DNA from: Craterostigma plantagineum
Taxonomy: Eukaryota > Streptophyta > Magnoliopsida > Lamiales > Linderniaceae
Reading direction: 5' to 3'
Assembly (NCBI GenBank): GCA_027422505.1
Contig: JAPQWV010001559.1
Span: 1-64,000, forward strand
DNA length: 64,000 nt
The position numbers were made by a program, and so were the translations under genes. Below the pieces are notes generated by a model. That model saw only the letters and a program-made list of their open reading frames with translations, was not told where the DNA came from and did not search any database. The first letter of the stretch is position 1, and each line of letters starts with the position of its first letter. Shown here in pieces: positions 47,319-59,213 of this stretch.

Positions 47319-49047
47319 TGATAAACGTATTTTAATACGTTTATTGTTATGTTTATTTGGGTTATAATAGGAAAGTTTTGATCATTCTATGCATTTATTG
47401 GCTCTATTTACACCCATTTAAATATTGTAGGACCTTCGAATGATTATCGAGCGAAAAGGAACGAAAACGAGGCGGAAACGACGCGAAATTGGCCAAGTAT
47501 GAAGATGTCAGGCAACAGTCACGGCCGTGGCTAATCTCGAAGGAGCCGTGAACATAGGCAGCATACACGAGGACAAGGGGTCACGGCCGTGAGCTTTACC
47601 TCAATAGGCCGTGAATCTCGGCAGAAAAGTGGGATATCGATAATGTTCACATTCACGGCCGTGAACACCTTTGCAACGAGCCGTGAAAAGCGGCAGAGAG
47701 TAAAGTAAGTGACCTTCACGGCCGTGATACATCATGCGATTGGCCGTGAACTTGGGCAGTATATGAAGATCTGGAACATGTACACATTCACGGCCGTGAA
47801 GCTTCAAGCAAGGAGCCGTGAATCAAGGCAGTAGCTCAAGGACTTAACGTCACGGCCGTGAACGATTATGCACGAGGCCGTGAACCTGGACAGAGAGCGA
47901 AGTTGGAGAAAACCTCATTCGTCACGGCCGTGACACTTCATGCAAGAGGCCGTGACTCATGCCAGAAAGTCAAGAAATAGGGTTTTTAGCCGCCGTCACG
48001 GCCGTGAAGGCCCGTTAAGAGGCCGTGAACGTGCCAAATTTCAAGGTTTTGGCCCATTTTCGAAGGATAAAAGGGGAACCCTCCTTAGAACTCAAGAACA
48101 ACTTGATAGGGACGAAAAATTTAGAGCAAAGAGGAGAAGGAAGAACACTAGAAGCAGTCCCGTGATTCGGAGAAGCTCAAGGGACGATCCGACGACGAAG
48201 CTACGCTCACACGATCGAGGAACGAGAGCTCCACCTCGAAAACGCCATATTCACTTCTTAGGGAAGTTTTTATGAGTTCTCTATCCTCGTTACCTTTAAA
48301 TCTCGTTGTTGTGACGTTTAATATGAGTAGCTAATCCTCTTGTGTGTTCGGGAATAGATGAACGTTGGGTTATGTCGTAGTTAAGGCGTAAGATAATCGT
48401 GAACACGTGTATTCGACTTTTTATCGCTCTATGATATTGTTTCTTCGTATCAATATGTCTATGTGTTGATATGAATGTGTGATATATCGTTTAGGGCGAC
48501 AGCTAAATAACGATTAGGTCGTTTATAGACGTTAGGATTCGAGTATAGGGCGACAGCAAATACTCGATCCTCGCAATCTAGTAATCGCTGAACTTAGATC
48601 CCCACGAACGTTTAGGGCGACAGCAAATCCGTAAGTGGGTAGGAAATTACTGCGATTTAGTCGATAATCACGTCGGAGCGATACTCTGTAGCCTTAGCCG
48701 ACAATACCCTTCGGGATTCGAACCTCGAACACATATTTGTCACCTCAAGTCACTCTTACTATTTCTAGTTGTGCCTCCTTGTCTTCCAATACTTTAAGTT
48801 GCTTTGTTAAATTAGTTCATAGTATAAACAAATCCTGTTATTTTATTTAGGTTAAATATCGAATCGATAGGTCAATACTAGTAATCAATTTATTCCTCGT
48901 GTTCGATACTCGGATATTCACTATAGCTATATTACAAACGATAGGTACACTGCCTATCGCGCGTGATTCTAGTTATAATATATTCGTTTTAATTATTACT
49001 TGACGTACTCGCACAAACATTTATTTAAACATACACGCACGCGATCA
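47319..49047 (+). repeat. Athila 3' LTR
   Basis: 1,729 bp, same length as the 5' LTR. Starts TGATAAACG, ends GATCA, followed by TSD AAGCT. Confidence 0.94.
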
Positions 49048-49985
49048 AAGCTGCTGCAGAAACAGACGTTGAGACTATTAAAGTTCCAAAAAACATGGCT
49101 ATTGATTCTCAGGGTGATACGATCCGTAGCATATGTAACTACGTATATGTTGACTTCGAAGACAATATGACTGACCGAAATTATATTAAGGAAAGAGCCG
49201 TCCTGACACCCCGAAACAAAACAGTTGACGAAGTGAATGACTTCATGCTCTCCATAGTACCAGGGCATGAGACAGAATACTTAAGTTCAGACAGCTTGGA
49301 ATTGGAAGCCGACGTGGAAATCAGCGCAACAACGATCTATCCAGTTGAGTTTTTAAACATGCTTGAGATTTCAGGCGTCCCAAACCACAAACTCATCCTT
49401 AAGCATGGAATTCCAGTAATGTTATTGCGGAACTTAAACCAGAGAGACGGACTGTGCAATGGAACAAGACTCATTGTATCGCGCCTTGGAACAAACGTTG
49501 TTGAAGCAGAAATCTTAACTGGAACGCACGTTGGCAATAAGGTTCTCATACCAAGGATAATTATGTCACCCTCCGACACAACCTGGCCATTCAAACTGCG
49601 CCGTAGACAATTCCCACTTAAAGTCTGCTACGCAATGACAATAAATAAAAGTCAAGGTCAGAGCCTAAGAAGGGTTGGAGTATATCTTCCCAGTCCAGTT
49701 TTCACGCATGGCCAACTGTACGTAGCACTATCTAGAGTTACATCACCTATGGGAATCAGAATATTGAGCATAAACGAAGGAGACATAGAAGACAACGAGG
49801 TTGTAAACATGGTTTTCCATGAAGTTTTCAACAATGTTTAAGTGCCTAAAAAATAACAAAGTATTCTGTAATAGCCTCGCTAAAATCTGTAGACAATTGT
49901 TGTATGCTGGTATTGTTTAACATATTTTGTTACAATGTTTACTATAAAACAAGCATTAATTCATACAGTCATACTATTCAATATG

Positions 49986-52117
49986 GGGGATATCGGTAGG
50001 CAAAAGGGTGACGGTATCGGGCGTGTTAGTTTAAAAAAGCGGAAGCTGAGTTTTGAATAGTTCGTTGTATGGAACTGCTTATAGGGCATGTGCCTTGGTT
50101 TGTATGTCTGCTGAATAAATGGAAGACCTTTCTCTTTATACAATACCTTCGAATCTTATATCTAAGACATGGAATTGTGACATTATATTGTGTTCGCACA
50201 TTCTACAATATCAAAATTTTCTAACTGTCTCCATGGTTATGTGCAATAACACAACGTAAGAAAGTATAGTATCATAGTATATAGAATATAATATAATCCG
50301 ATATTCATGTAATATTAATATATCATGTTAGAATGGAAGACGTAATTCTGTGCTAGGTTTTAAGAAATCTCCGTACATTACATTATTATTAAACATTGTA
50401 TGGAAGTCTAAGAAACCTACCCACGTTATCAACAGACGGTTAGTAGAAATAATTAGAGGTTTTGTACTGTGTGACTGTTTCTATAATCAACATTTCAATA
50501 ATTAGATTTGTTGGTCAAAATATACTGCAAAATATAGTTAAATAAATTAAATATTGTAGTGCCATATAATAGAAATGTAATATAAAATATATAATATAAT
50601 TATCACTACGTTATAGTATAGCCTAATGTGGTATAAGTAGTATTACTTTGCTATAAATTATTTAGTGCAATATAATTCATTATGCATAATAGTCCTATAT
50701 AATATGTTTGATATGCGCATTGTAACATACAACAATATTCGTTCTTTTCTGTAATATTTCGGTCAATAATATAATGTTCGAAGATACATCATAACATAAT
50801 ACAATATTATACTATCATTTTATGTTATATTTCTAATCCTTTTGTTGTCGCTTATGCAACATACAATGTTATGCATTTTATAGCGTACTGATTTTGGTAA
50901 GAAAAATAATATTATTTTTTCGCGTGTTCAGTTTCTTGCATTGACTTCACCCCAAAAAAATTAACGTTAGGCCCCTTATTAATTATGAAAATGATTTTCC
51001 AATTGGGTCAGCCCATTGTGAATTTGAATTGGTTGCCTTCATCCTGTGTACCCTAAATTATTATGTCTTTATGCAATCGATGGCCCAGCCCATTCAATGA
51101 GAAATTATATTATGTCATTATTGTAATATGCATTTTATAGCGTGCTGATATTTAGAAGGAAAAGGATTTTTGCATTGACTTGGTCCAAAAAAATTAATCA
51201 CATTAGGACCGTCACTAATTCAAATCTAAATGATGTATGTGGTTCAGTCGTTTTTATCTTTGCCAGTATTAGATTACTCAGCAATCCTAGCCATTCTGTT
51301 AGTAGTAATTGTACGGAAGGCTGTGTCTTGCATGACTGTCACTACAACCAATATTTCACAACTTTAGTCGCGTGACTGTGGTACACATCTCCATTTTTAC
51401 TACCAAAAGTGAATAACTGCCCGTTCATTGTAAGTTAGCCCCGTTCTATACATGAGGTTTTTTTGTTTTTCCCAATATAAATATAAGGTTTATATTTAAA
51501 TAAGTGAAATATTGTAGTGCCATATAATAGAAATTTAATATAAAATATATAATATAATTATCGCTTCGTTATAGTAATGCCGTACAAGTAGTATCACTGG
51601 GCTATAAATTCTTTAGTCCAATATAATTTGTCATGTATAATAATCCTATATAATATATTTGATATGCGCAGTATAGCATCCAACAATATTCGTTCTTTTA
51701 TTGTAAAATTTTAGTCAATAATATAATCTTCGGTAATACAGCATTACGTATTACAATGTTATACTATCATTTTTATGTTATATTTTGTAATCCTTTTGTC
51801 ATGGCATATGCAACGTAAAATGTTATGCATTTTATAACAAGCTGATTTTTACAAGAAAAATAATATTATTTTTTAGTCTACTGATTTTGTTGCATTGACT
51901 TGGCACGAAAAACAATTAATCGCGTTAGGATCGTCCCTAATTATGTAAATGATTTCCCTATTGGGCCAGCCCATTGTTAATTTGAATTGATTGCCTTCGT
52001 CGAAATTGATGCCTTCGACGTGTGTATCCTAGATCATTATGTCTTATGCAATTGATGGCCCAGCCCATTGAATGAGAAATTACAGTGGTTATCAACGAAA
52101 TAAATAATTCTAAATTT
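49986..52117 (+). repeat. 2.13-kb direct repeat, copy 2, with RPA 3' fragment
   Basis: Matches 9352-11481. Its first 73 bp encode the last codons and stop of the RPA-like gene (…KKRKLSFE), with no upstream RPA exons, so this is not a gene. It lies about 145 bp after the RepHel stop codon and upstream of Ulp1 copy C. The left boundary is within the RPA last exon; the right boundary is at TTCTAAATTT, after which the two loci diverge. Confidence 0.88.
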
Positions 52118-52733
52118 TAACATTTTCAGATACATGTACATTTTGCATGCGTTTGGTCTCCATTGTAATTCCATTCTGTACAGTCATACCAGATTGGCTG
52201 TTATATTGTAGTTTGTTTTATCTGTTGTACAGTCTTCATTTTTTTTACAATATAAATATACTTTCATTTACTATATAGTAAATATTTTGTTATTGTTTTT
52301 ATATAATAATAATGGTATTTTTAGTAAATAACTATTGGCAAACATGAACTCAATTATATTATCTATTGATTTATAAAATAAACTGTTGCATTCAAACCGT
52401 ATAATAATAATGAAATTAAGGGTGGGAAACCAAGAATAGGTATTAATGAAAAACAAATATAGCATTATGGATGGTTACGTCTGTTTGAATCGCCTCAATA
52501 CTATTCAGGCAAAACACCAACCCTTATGAAGAAGACCTTTCAACTGCTGAAATACTTATTAAAGATTCACTCATTAACTCAGTAATTGCTCCATAATAAT
52601 TGTGGCCATTGGAATCGCCCCAGCCCCAGACATAAATTAAATACACGAAACGAAGCAACCTATGCAAAGCAATTGAACACATTCATTTTAGAGCCACGTT
52701 CTTCCGCAAATATTTGTGACTTTACGGTTTTCT
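52118..52733. other. Spacer upstream of Ulp1 copy C
   Basis: AT-rich, no protein similarity. It separates the duplicated module from the start of copy C and presumably holds that gene's leader. Confidence 0.4.
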
Positions 52734-54258
52734 ATGCAGCATTGTACATTATATAAGTCCTCAAAAACTGAATTTCATAAACAATTAACTGCACAGCAAT
52801 TTCAAATAACTCAAATGACGAATGAAATGACAAATTATTTTGACAACATCGTTGCGGATCTTCGTCGAGCTGCGAGCCAATTTGCTGAGAAGATAGAACA
52901 TAAGATAGATGCCTATGTGCAATCTGCTGCCCAAAGGTTCAACGATCTACATGCAAAGCACAATCACCAGATTGCTATCCTAAATGAATTGACAGCAAAG
53001 ATCAACAAGAATTACTCAGAAATGCAACAGAGGCTATCACATATAGAGCAGGCGCTTGGTATGTCAGTATTTTCCCAACAACCTTACATAACTGTTACAA
53101 CGTACAAATCGCCCTGCAATTGTTTTGGCAGGAAAAATCGCCACAACACTAGGCGACGTCCAGGCGACAGAAAAGGTAACAACCATTCATTCAAATAAGG
53201 AAACGCCGCCTTCAGGAAAAAGAAAGCGTTCAAACCTTCCCAAGGAACCTACACAGACAACATTGCAGAAAAAGCCTAAGAGCAAAATTACACCGCCATT
53301 AGACCAAGACCATTCGAAGGCGAAAAAGGTTCCGAAAGACAAAACCCTTGCGACAACTGTCAAGAAACTCTCAAAATTGTTTCCCCGCGTAGCAGCAGCT
53401 ATACGGACAATGACCCAGGATGACTCTATCAGTACCATATTAGGAGAGGAGCGTGGCTACCAATTCTTCGAAGATCTCATGACAAAAGGAACTTGGCTAA
53501 CTGATGAGGTACAACATCATATTATTAAATGTAAAGTATCTAAGCATATTTTTACAAGATATTGTTATCTGAAACAGCACATAGACGAATGCCTGCGTGG
53601 GTTTATCGAGAGACAGGCCCATGCAAAGTTCCCCAAGGCAAAGGTTGCTTTTATGAACACAACATTCAACCAGATAATTACAACAGAATTTCGACCCGAC
53701 GGCCATACTGACCTGACAGCCATACGTCCATATGCTAATGGTACTGTTGACAATTGGCCATCTCTTCCATGGCAAGATTCGGACCTCATAGTTATCCCAG
53801 TCAACATTAATGAATGTCATTGGGTACTATGCATCGTGGACTATAAAAAGCAATCAATCGCAGTACACGATTGTGACCCTTCAGTAGACAAGGATATGAG
53901 GTTCTTTGTGCATGCGTTTAATAAAACACGGCTTACAATTCCCTATATTCTTCAAGACATGCGAATGACTGACTCCATCGTCGACTTCACTGTTTATAGG
54001 GATCCTGACTTCCCCCGTCAATCCTTCAGGTAATTCTAATCTCTCCATGTATTCAGTTTGAGCAATATCATTCAGTAACATAATAATTCATAATATCTTC
54101 TCCTTGTGTGTACTAGCGGGGACTGCGGCGTATACATGCTACGATCAGCATTTTCGCTTATGTTTGCCGAAGACGATGTCCACAGTGTCTTGCCTGATAT
54201 GATCCAAGAATTTAGAGAATATCTGACCGCGTCGATATTCTTCAATAACTGGTCGTAG
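52734..54258 (+). CDS. Ulp1-like (C48) cysteine protease without DUF1985, copy C, intact
   Basis: Four exons with correct phases: 52734-53058, 53132-53508, 53578-54029 and 54117-54258, giving 431 codons without a stop. Residues 1-108 are a predicted coiled coil (NEMTNYFDNIVADLRRAA, QRLSHIEQALG). About 137-142 is a basic cluster (GKRKRSNLPK), a candidate nuclear signal. The protease domain occupies about 235-431: catalytic His 315 in NECHWVLC, Asp 332 in AVHDCD, a Gln in PRQSFR, and Cys 388 in SGDCGVYMLR. The 452-nt third exon matches the equivalent exon in copies A and B exactly in length. Ulp1/SENP enzymes mature SUMO or remove it from targets; the substrate is not known here. The start is the first ATG whose frame joins the coiled coil; a splice acceptor just upstream (CTATGCAG) makes an earlier exon possible. 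Confidence 0.8.
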
Positions 54259-54907
54259 CTCTTGGACATTGTTCTAATCAATCTTTGATGAGTGCATTTT
54301 TATATTACTGTTTACCTATCGTTTATTGGGAAGTTATTATGGCAATATAACTTATGGATCATTTTACAATATTCACATTACAATAATATGACCCAGACCT
54401 CGGGCACAACATATACTACCAATTTATTGAATACAATGAAAAACACCAGGCTCAAAGACTCTAGAAATTAGTGCCTGAGTAACGTAGTAAGGCCGATAAT
54501 ATAATCTTATATAATATAACATAACATCGTATAATATAACAATATTTATAAGATAGTATAATTCTATATTTGTGTAATCAAATTAATAGAGAGAGCTAAA
54601 TATGACTTATACTAATATACCATGTTAGTTTGTTGTTTATTCCCCTTATATTGGACCTTATTATGTTCATTTTTTTATTGTTGGGCCAGCCCGTTTCAGC
54701 GTTTCAATGCATTTGTGGGATTGTGCCCTAAATTATCATGAATTGTGTAATTGGCGGCCCACGCAAGACTTTAAAAAAGCATTACACCTGATTCCAAATT
54801 ACAAAATTCCTTCCCATCGTTTAAGCTGATTCCAAATTTTCCAGAATTGAACTTGCTTATTCCGTGGTCATACAGTCCAGAGGTGACGCGTATTCCACTG
54901 AATACTA
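54259..54907. other. Spacer with a diverged copy of the AT-rich/GGGCCAGCCC module
   Basis: From about 54480 it shows the same layout as the 3' half of the 2.13-kb repeat units: ATAATATA tract, then TTGGGCCAGCCCG, a CCTAAATTATCATG block and a GGCGGCCCACGC block. It sits immediately upstream of DUF1985-Ulp1 copy B, as the related module sits upstream of copy A, so it is probably that gene's promoter region. Confidence 0.6.
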
Positions 54908-57900
54908 ATGGCGGAATCTGGTTCAGAGGTATTCACTGTGCTTTAACAATTTGTACGATCATTAATCAGTATGGAACATTTAGTCTCCATATTCTGAGCT
55001 TTACTGGGTTATCAGACTGTGTCTTTTGCATTAACATAGTAAATTGGCGAATGGTAATTTTTCCCTCTTTTACAAGTGAGCCATATTTTTTTGGACGGGC
55101 GTAATATGCAATTTGGTGGAGATGTTGTTGCAGGCTTCTCTATGGTCCACTGCGTATTAATTGTATATTTCTGTGTATATTTCTTATGCGATCTGTTTGA
55201 CACGAACGGTTCTCGAATATTAGTGCATACTGTTGTTGGATATAGTCCTATGTTTTGTGTAACAGCATTGGTTTTCCATTTCCAGATGTTTACCACTCAG
55301 CTTCCACAAGAAAATATTGTTCCCTGCAAATTAACCTTATGTGCTGACTATAAAGGGATTAGCAAACTTATTCGGGACAATCTAAACGAAGCAGAGTTTG
55401 CAGAAATGCTTGCACGATCTCCGTTCGGACGTCTCATAGCCTGTGCAGAAATGTTCTATTTGTCGAGCCAGCTAATCTGGTACATGATCCAAGCACAGAC
55501 TCCGCTACGAAATAGGGATGAACTGTGGATGATTATCAATTCGAAGCCTATACGGTTTTCGCCTCAGGAATTCTGTTTGATGACCGGTCTCAGATTTTCT
55601 GCTGAGCCAGAGGTGGACGAAGATAATTCGTTTATTATAAGACACTTTCGAGGCGAGGAAAAGGTCTCGCTGCAGGACGCGATTGATAGGTTGACGGAAA
55701 TGGGTTGTAACTCATCGTCATCTGTTGACGTTGAAAAATTAAAAATGGCCAGCGTGGTTTTTGTCGCTGGAGTTCTTGATCAGCGTGGATGCCGGACGAA
55801 TGTTAAGATAAACCCGATGATTCTTCACTTAGTAGAGAATTTCGGCGAGTTCAATAGCTATCCTTTTGGAAAGTATGCATATGACATTGTTCTGACGTCG
55901 GTGAAAAGAAACCTCTCTTCTTTTAAAAACAGTCAGGGTACAAGCAGTTCGAGAAGATACCAGACGTTGTGCTTGGGTGGCTTCGTGCACCCAATTCAGG
56001 TAAATCTTACACAACTCTACCAACAGGATTCGTATCCTTGCATATTTATACTAAAATGTATTGTTACCCACTGTTGTTTTCAAAACAGATCCTTGCTTAT
56101 GAGTGCTTGCCAGGTGTTGCAAGTAAATATGCAACGTACTTGGAAGAAATAGTCGAGCCGGTTCCCAGAATGTGCAGATGGAAGACAAATGCATGGTCAA
56201 CAAAGCGAGCTCCAAGGTTGCAGGACGTTGCCAATACTGTTAAGAATTCGGCAGTTGAGAATAATAAAGTGTTCTTACCTACGGCTCAAGAGGTTGTTGC
56301 AGGGTATTTTGCCGAAAGCAGATTTGACGGACGTCCCCACAACAGATGCCTTCAGCGTGACAGGTCGTCACCGTCGAGAAGCACCAGTGGAACTGGGTCG
56401 CCGAATTCTCCCGTATTAGTAGATGGAGACACCGAAATGCAAGGCGAAGGTAGCAGTGAGAGAGTTTTGCCATCTCCAACATTACGAAGTTTCGTGGACA
56501 ACCTCCGGACAAGTCGCAAAGCTATGCATCAGATCCCAAATGTTGTTATCGAGGATAATGTCTGCATCGAAACAAATCATGAAGAACGTATACAATCACC
56601 TCCTCAGTCGCATGTGGATGTCGTTGCTGATATGAACGATGCGTCGCCGGTAGTTGACAAAATTCCGCAGCAGCCAACTGATTCGCATGATAGTGCAAAT
56701 GGGTTCTGTTTTGATGGAAATAATGGTATAGATACCCATGATGAGTTTGTCAACGACGTGGAAAATGAGGTTCGTGGAACTTCTCATGTTGAGGAGCCGT
56801 TCGTTGAAGGGCAGTTGGAAAGGGAGCAAGAGAAAAGGAAGGTTAATTCGCGGTCGTCGCGTCGTAGGTCGAGAGGAGCTAAGAAGGTCTTGCGACAACT
56901 TGGAAATCTCAGTACTGTTGTCGAACGCCACACTAAGCAGGTCGTGCATTTAACCAGACAGGTTAAAGCAGGTTTTGATGGTTTGAACGTGAGACTGGCT
57001 GATATTGAACGTGCTAAACCACTGGAAACTATGTTGAGAACTATTGGTGACCAGTTACAGCAGCTGTCGGGAAAGATATCGAGCATACAAGCCACTGAGC
57101 CTGGTAAAATACTTTTTCTTCCAGGTAAATTTTGCAATATATTCCCTCTAATTATCTCACATCTTATTTGCCTTAGGGTTAGCTGGCCGAAACGCAACAG
57201 ACGATGGAGATGGAATTCCACATGCGAAAAGGCCAAAATCAATAGGGCAGAGTGCCAAGCCGTCTTCTAACCCTGCCAGAATTCCTTACGGAAAGCCGAA
57301 TGTTGATGAGCACGTTCTGTACAAGCTGCAAATGTGGCCAAAAGCAGCTGCGTCCATAGAACGCATGGCCACCAATCACTCCGTAGCAGGTCTTTGCGGG
57401 ACAGTTCTTAAAAAAGAATTCTTTGTTGAATTAATGAGTCGCGGCACCTGTCTTCGAGCTGTTGTAAGCCTACGTTTGAGCATTAAATCATGAGCTATCC
57501 CACAGTGAATTGGTGTGAGGCAGACGTTTATTAATATCCATTGTTTTTCCTGACTTTGGTTACGCAGCATGTCGACGAATGTATGCGTGGGTTCATTGAA
57601 ATGCAACTGAGGTGTGCCAGCCCTGTGAAGACGGTCGCATTCATGAATACAGCTTTCAGCCAGTTGGTGAAATCGCTCCCAATTGTTAGTGGAAAAGCCG
57701 ATTTGACGAAAGTGATTCCGTTTGTTCTTGGCAACTCTGCCCAATGGCCGTCCGTTAGCTGGAAAAATGCGTCGGTAATTGTGCTACCAGTGAATGTCAA
57801 CGAGAATCATTGGGTGCTGGCCACCATTCATCCTAGGAAACGATCATTTGCGATTCTTGATTCAGACATATCCGCAGATCCAGGGCTCACAGCAACCCGT

Positions 57901-58260
57901 GCAGCGATGGGCAACACAGTTTGTATCACAAAATTGTTGCTGCGACGCCTGGGCATTGAACGTTCTAATTTTCAGTATAACTGTACACGCGACGGGCGGA
58001 TCGCGCAGCAGGGATACAGGTGACGTTATACAAATGAAATGATTCGTATACGTCATAGCCTTCTTTATTAGTTAACCATATTATGAGATTTTCGTTGCAG
58101 CGGAGAATGTGGCGTCCATATGTTGCGGAATGCCTTTGGCATGATGTTCCCAGGTGACAATCTGTCTTGCATTAAACCATGCCAAATTGAAGAGTTCAGG
58201 AAATATTTGGCAGCATCTGTCTACTTTAATTATTGGCATTGGCCTCCGTATAATGAATAG
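54908..58260 (+). CDS. DUF1985-Ulp1 cysteine protease, copy B, intact
   Basis: Six exons with consistent phases: 54908-54928 (MAESGSE), 55286-55999, 56089-57103, 57177-57463, 57568-58019 and 58101-58260, totalling 883 codons (882 residues and stop). DUF1985 occupies about residues 20-245, with SPFGRLIACAEMFYLSSQLI, then ELWMIINSKPIRFSP and FCLMTGL. Residues 330-490 are Ser/Gln/Asp-rich and probably disordered. A basic patch (about 494-510, SRSSRRRSRGAKK) may be a nuclear signal and is followed by a coiled coil to about 580. The C48 protease domain runs from about 640, with His 760 (NENHWVLA), Asp 777 (ILDSD), Gln before Cys, and Cys 833 (SGECGVHML). All catalytic residues are present and no lesion was found, unlike copy A. 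The very short first exon is inferred from its conservation in both copies. Confidence 0.82.
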
Positions 58261-59213
58261 GCATGTTGAAGAACATTTAGCTTATTATTTCAGTACTATT
58301 TGCGATGTGTCTTTGAGGCTGACGTCGGAGTCTCTGAACATGCTTTTGTGGGTGTTTTTATTGTTTCAGACCTTTACAGTAGTAGGTTACTCAGGCGTCT
58401 TAGACATGATGGTAGCATTTACCGTGTGACAAGGTTGCTAGAAATTTTCAACATTATCAGATAATATTTAGTGCAACTAATTACAAGCTGAATACTGGAT
58501 GACTGACCCTATAATCAGTAATCGACCAATTCAATTTAGCAGGCTGCAAACAGTCTGGTCCGCTAAATGTATAACTGTAACACAACGTAAAGCTGTAGTA
58601 TGTTTTGCAATTTGTTTGTTTGCAAAAAGGTAAGGATGATCATGCATTAATCTTATATTAAAAATTCAAAGACTAATGTATCGTGGTATGTTTGATTTTC
58701 GCCTTATTTTTATTAATAATACTTATGCAACATATGCAAATTAACAAAAGTTTAAACAATTTCCGTTTATTAATTTCCTTGCATCGATTAGGGGGGTAAA
58801 AAACCTTTAGCTAGGGCGTATAATTTTCAATGTATTCTTCCGCAACTGATTTTCGGTCTTAATGCGACAATATATATCACTATATTATGTACTTTTCAAA
58901 ATGTTTACCATACAATAGCTTCGACATAAGAACTTACGAATTATGCTTGACTGCTCATGTTACAAATATGGCCACAGCAATCCAGCACTACTCATACAAC
59001 AAATACGGTGCAGTCATACCAATCTCTCACACTGTATGTCAGTATAAATGGGCTTGGTTGCAATTTTAATAATGAAATTGTACTCCATACGGTCCATCGT
59101 TTCATATCACTGGACCAAGCATCAACTGTCAAACAAAGTATTTGACCATATATCTTCAGACGCAGGCGACCAAAAAACCCCAAATCTAAACAAAATCAAT
59201 CGTCGGGTCGCTT
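58261..59213. other. Helitron spacer, no gene recognised
   Basis: AT-rich, without recognisable coding or repeat structure apart from short A/T runs. Confidence 0.45.

Larger units (their letters stand above)
31658..49047 (+). mobile_element. Athila-type Ty3/gypsy retrotransposon with internal tandem duplication
   Basis: Complete element of 17,390 bp with a 5-bp TSD (AAGCT), 1,729-bp LTRs starting TG and ending CA, a tRNA-Asp PBS, an intact gag-pol ORF of 1860 codons, a downstream Athila ORF, and PPT. Gag and RT sequence (for example the stretch [20 protein letters not shown] between RT motifs) are characteristic of Athila. Downstream of pol the order is ORF, PPT, truncated LTR, second partial ORF region, second PPT, full LTR, produced by a 2.94-kb tandem duplication. 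LTRs show one difference by eye, so it inserted recently. Length without the duplication would be about 14.4 kb. Confidence 0.95.
27091..49841 (+). pseudogene. Helitron RepHel transposase (Y2-HUH Rep plus Pif1 helicase), split by Athila
   Basis: Rep nicks and joins DNA at the Helitron ends; the helicase unwinds. Exons: 27091-27334, 27430-27591, 27695-27805, 27890-27967, 28052-29403, then 29572-31657 continuing at 49053-49841. Phases agree and give about 1607 codons. Exons 1-4 give a coiled-coil then basic N-terminus (SADLRETLAKLSERI; KLLKNKRRLKNK). Exon 5 has the Helitron zinc-finger region (CYFCNALVW, FSICCSQG). HUH is LPHAHI with His at about 663 and 665; the two tyrosines are in YLFKY at about 799 and 803. 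Pif1 Walker A (GPGGTG) is near 1160, Walker B is IIWDEAPM, and later motifs include GGDFRQLLPV, TINKSQGQS and YVALSRV. Damage: one base short in the A run at 29125-29130; one base short right after Walker A at 31118-31119; the 17.4-kb Athila insertion. It cannot be functional as it stands. Confidence 0.9.

Noticed and set aside
49842..49986. End of one Helitron and start of another between RepHel and the module
   Set aside because: No CTRR with hairpin and no TC start after A typical of ends were found here; the terminal hairpin occurs only at 60929-60947.
49986..50058. A second RPA gene after RepHel
   Set aside because: Only the last codons and stop of RPA are present; the nine upstream exons are absent. 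It is the edge of a direct repeat.
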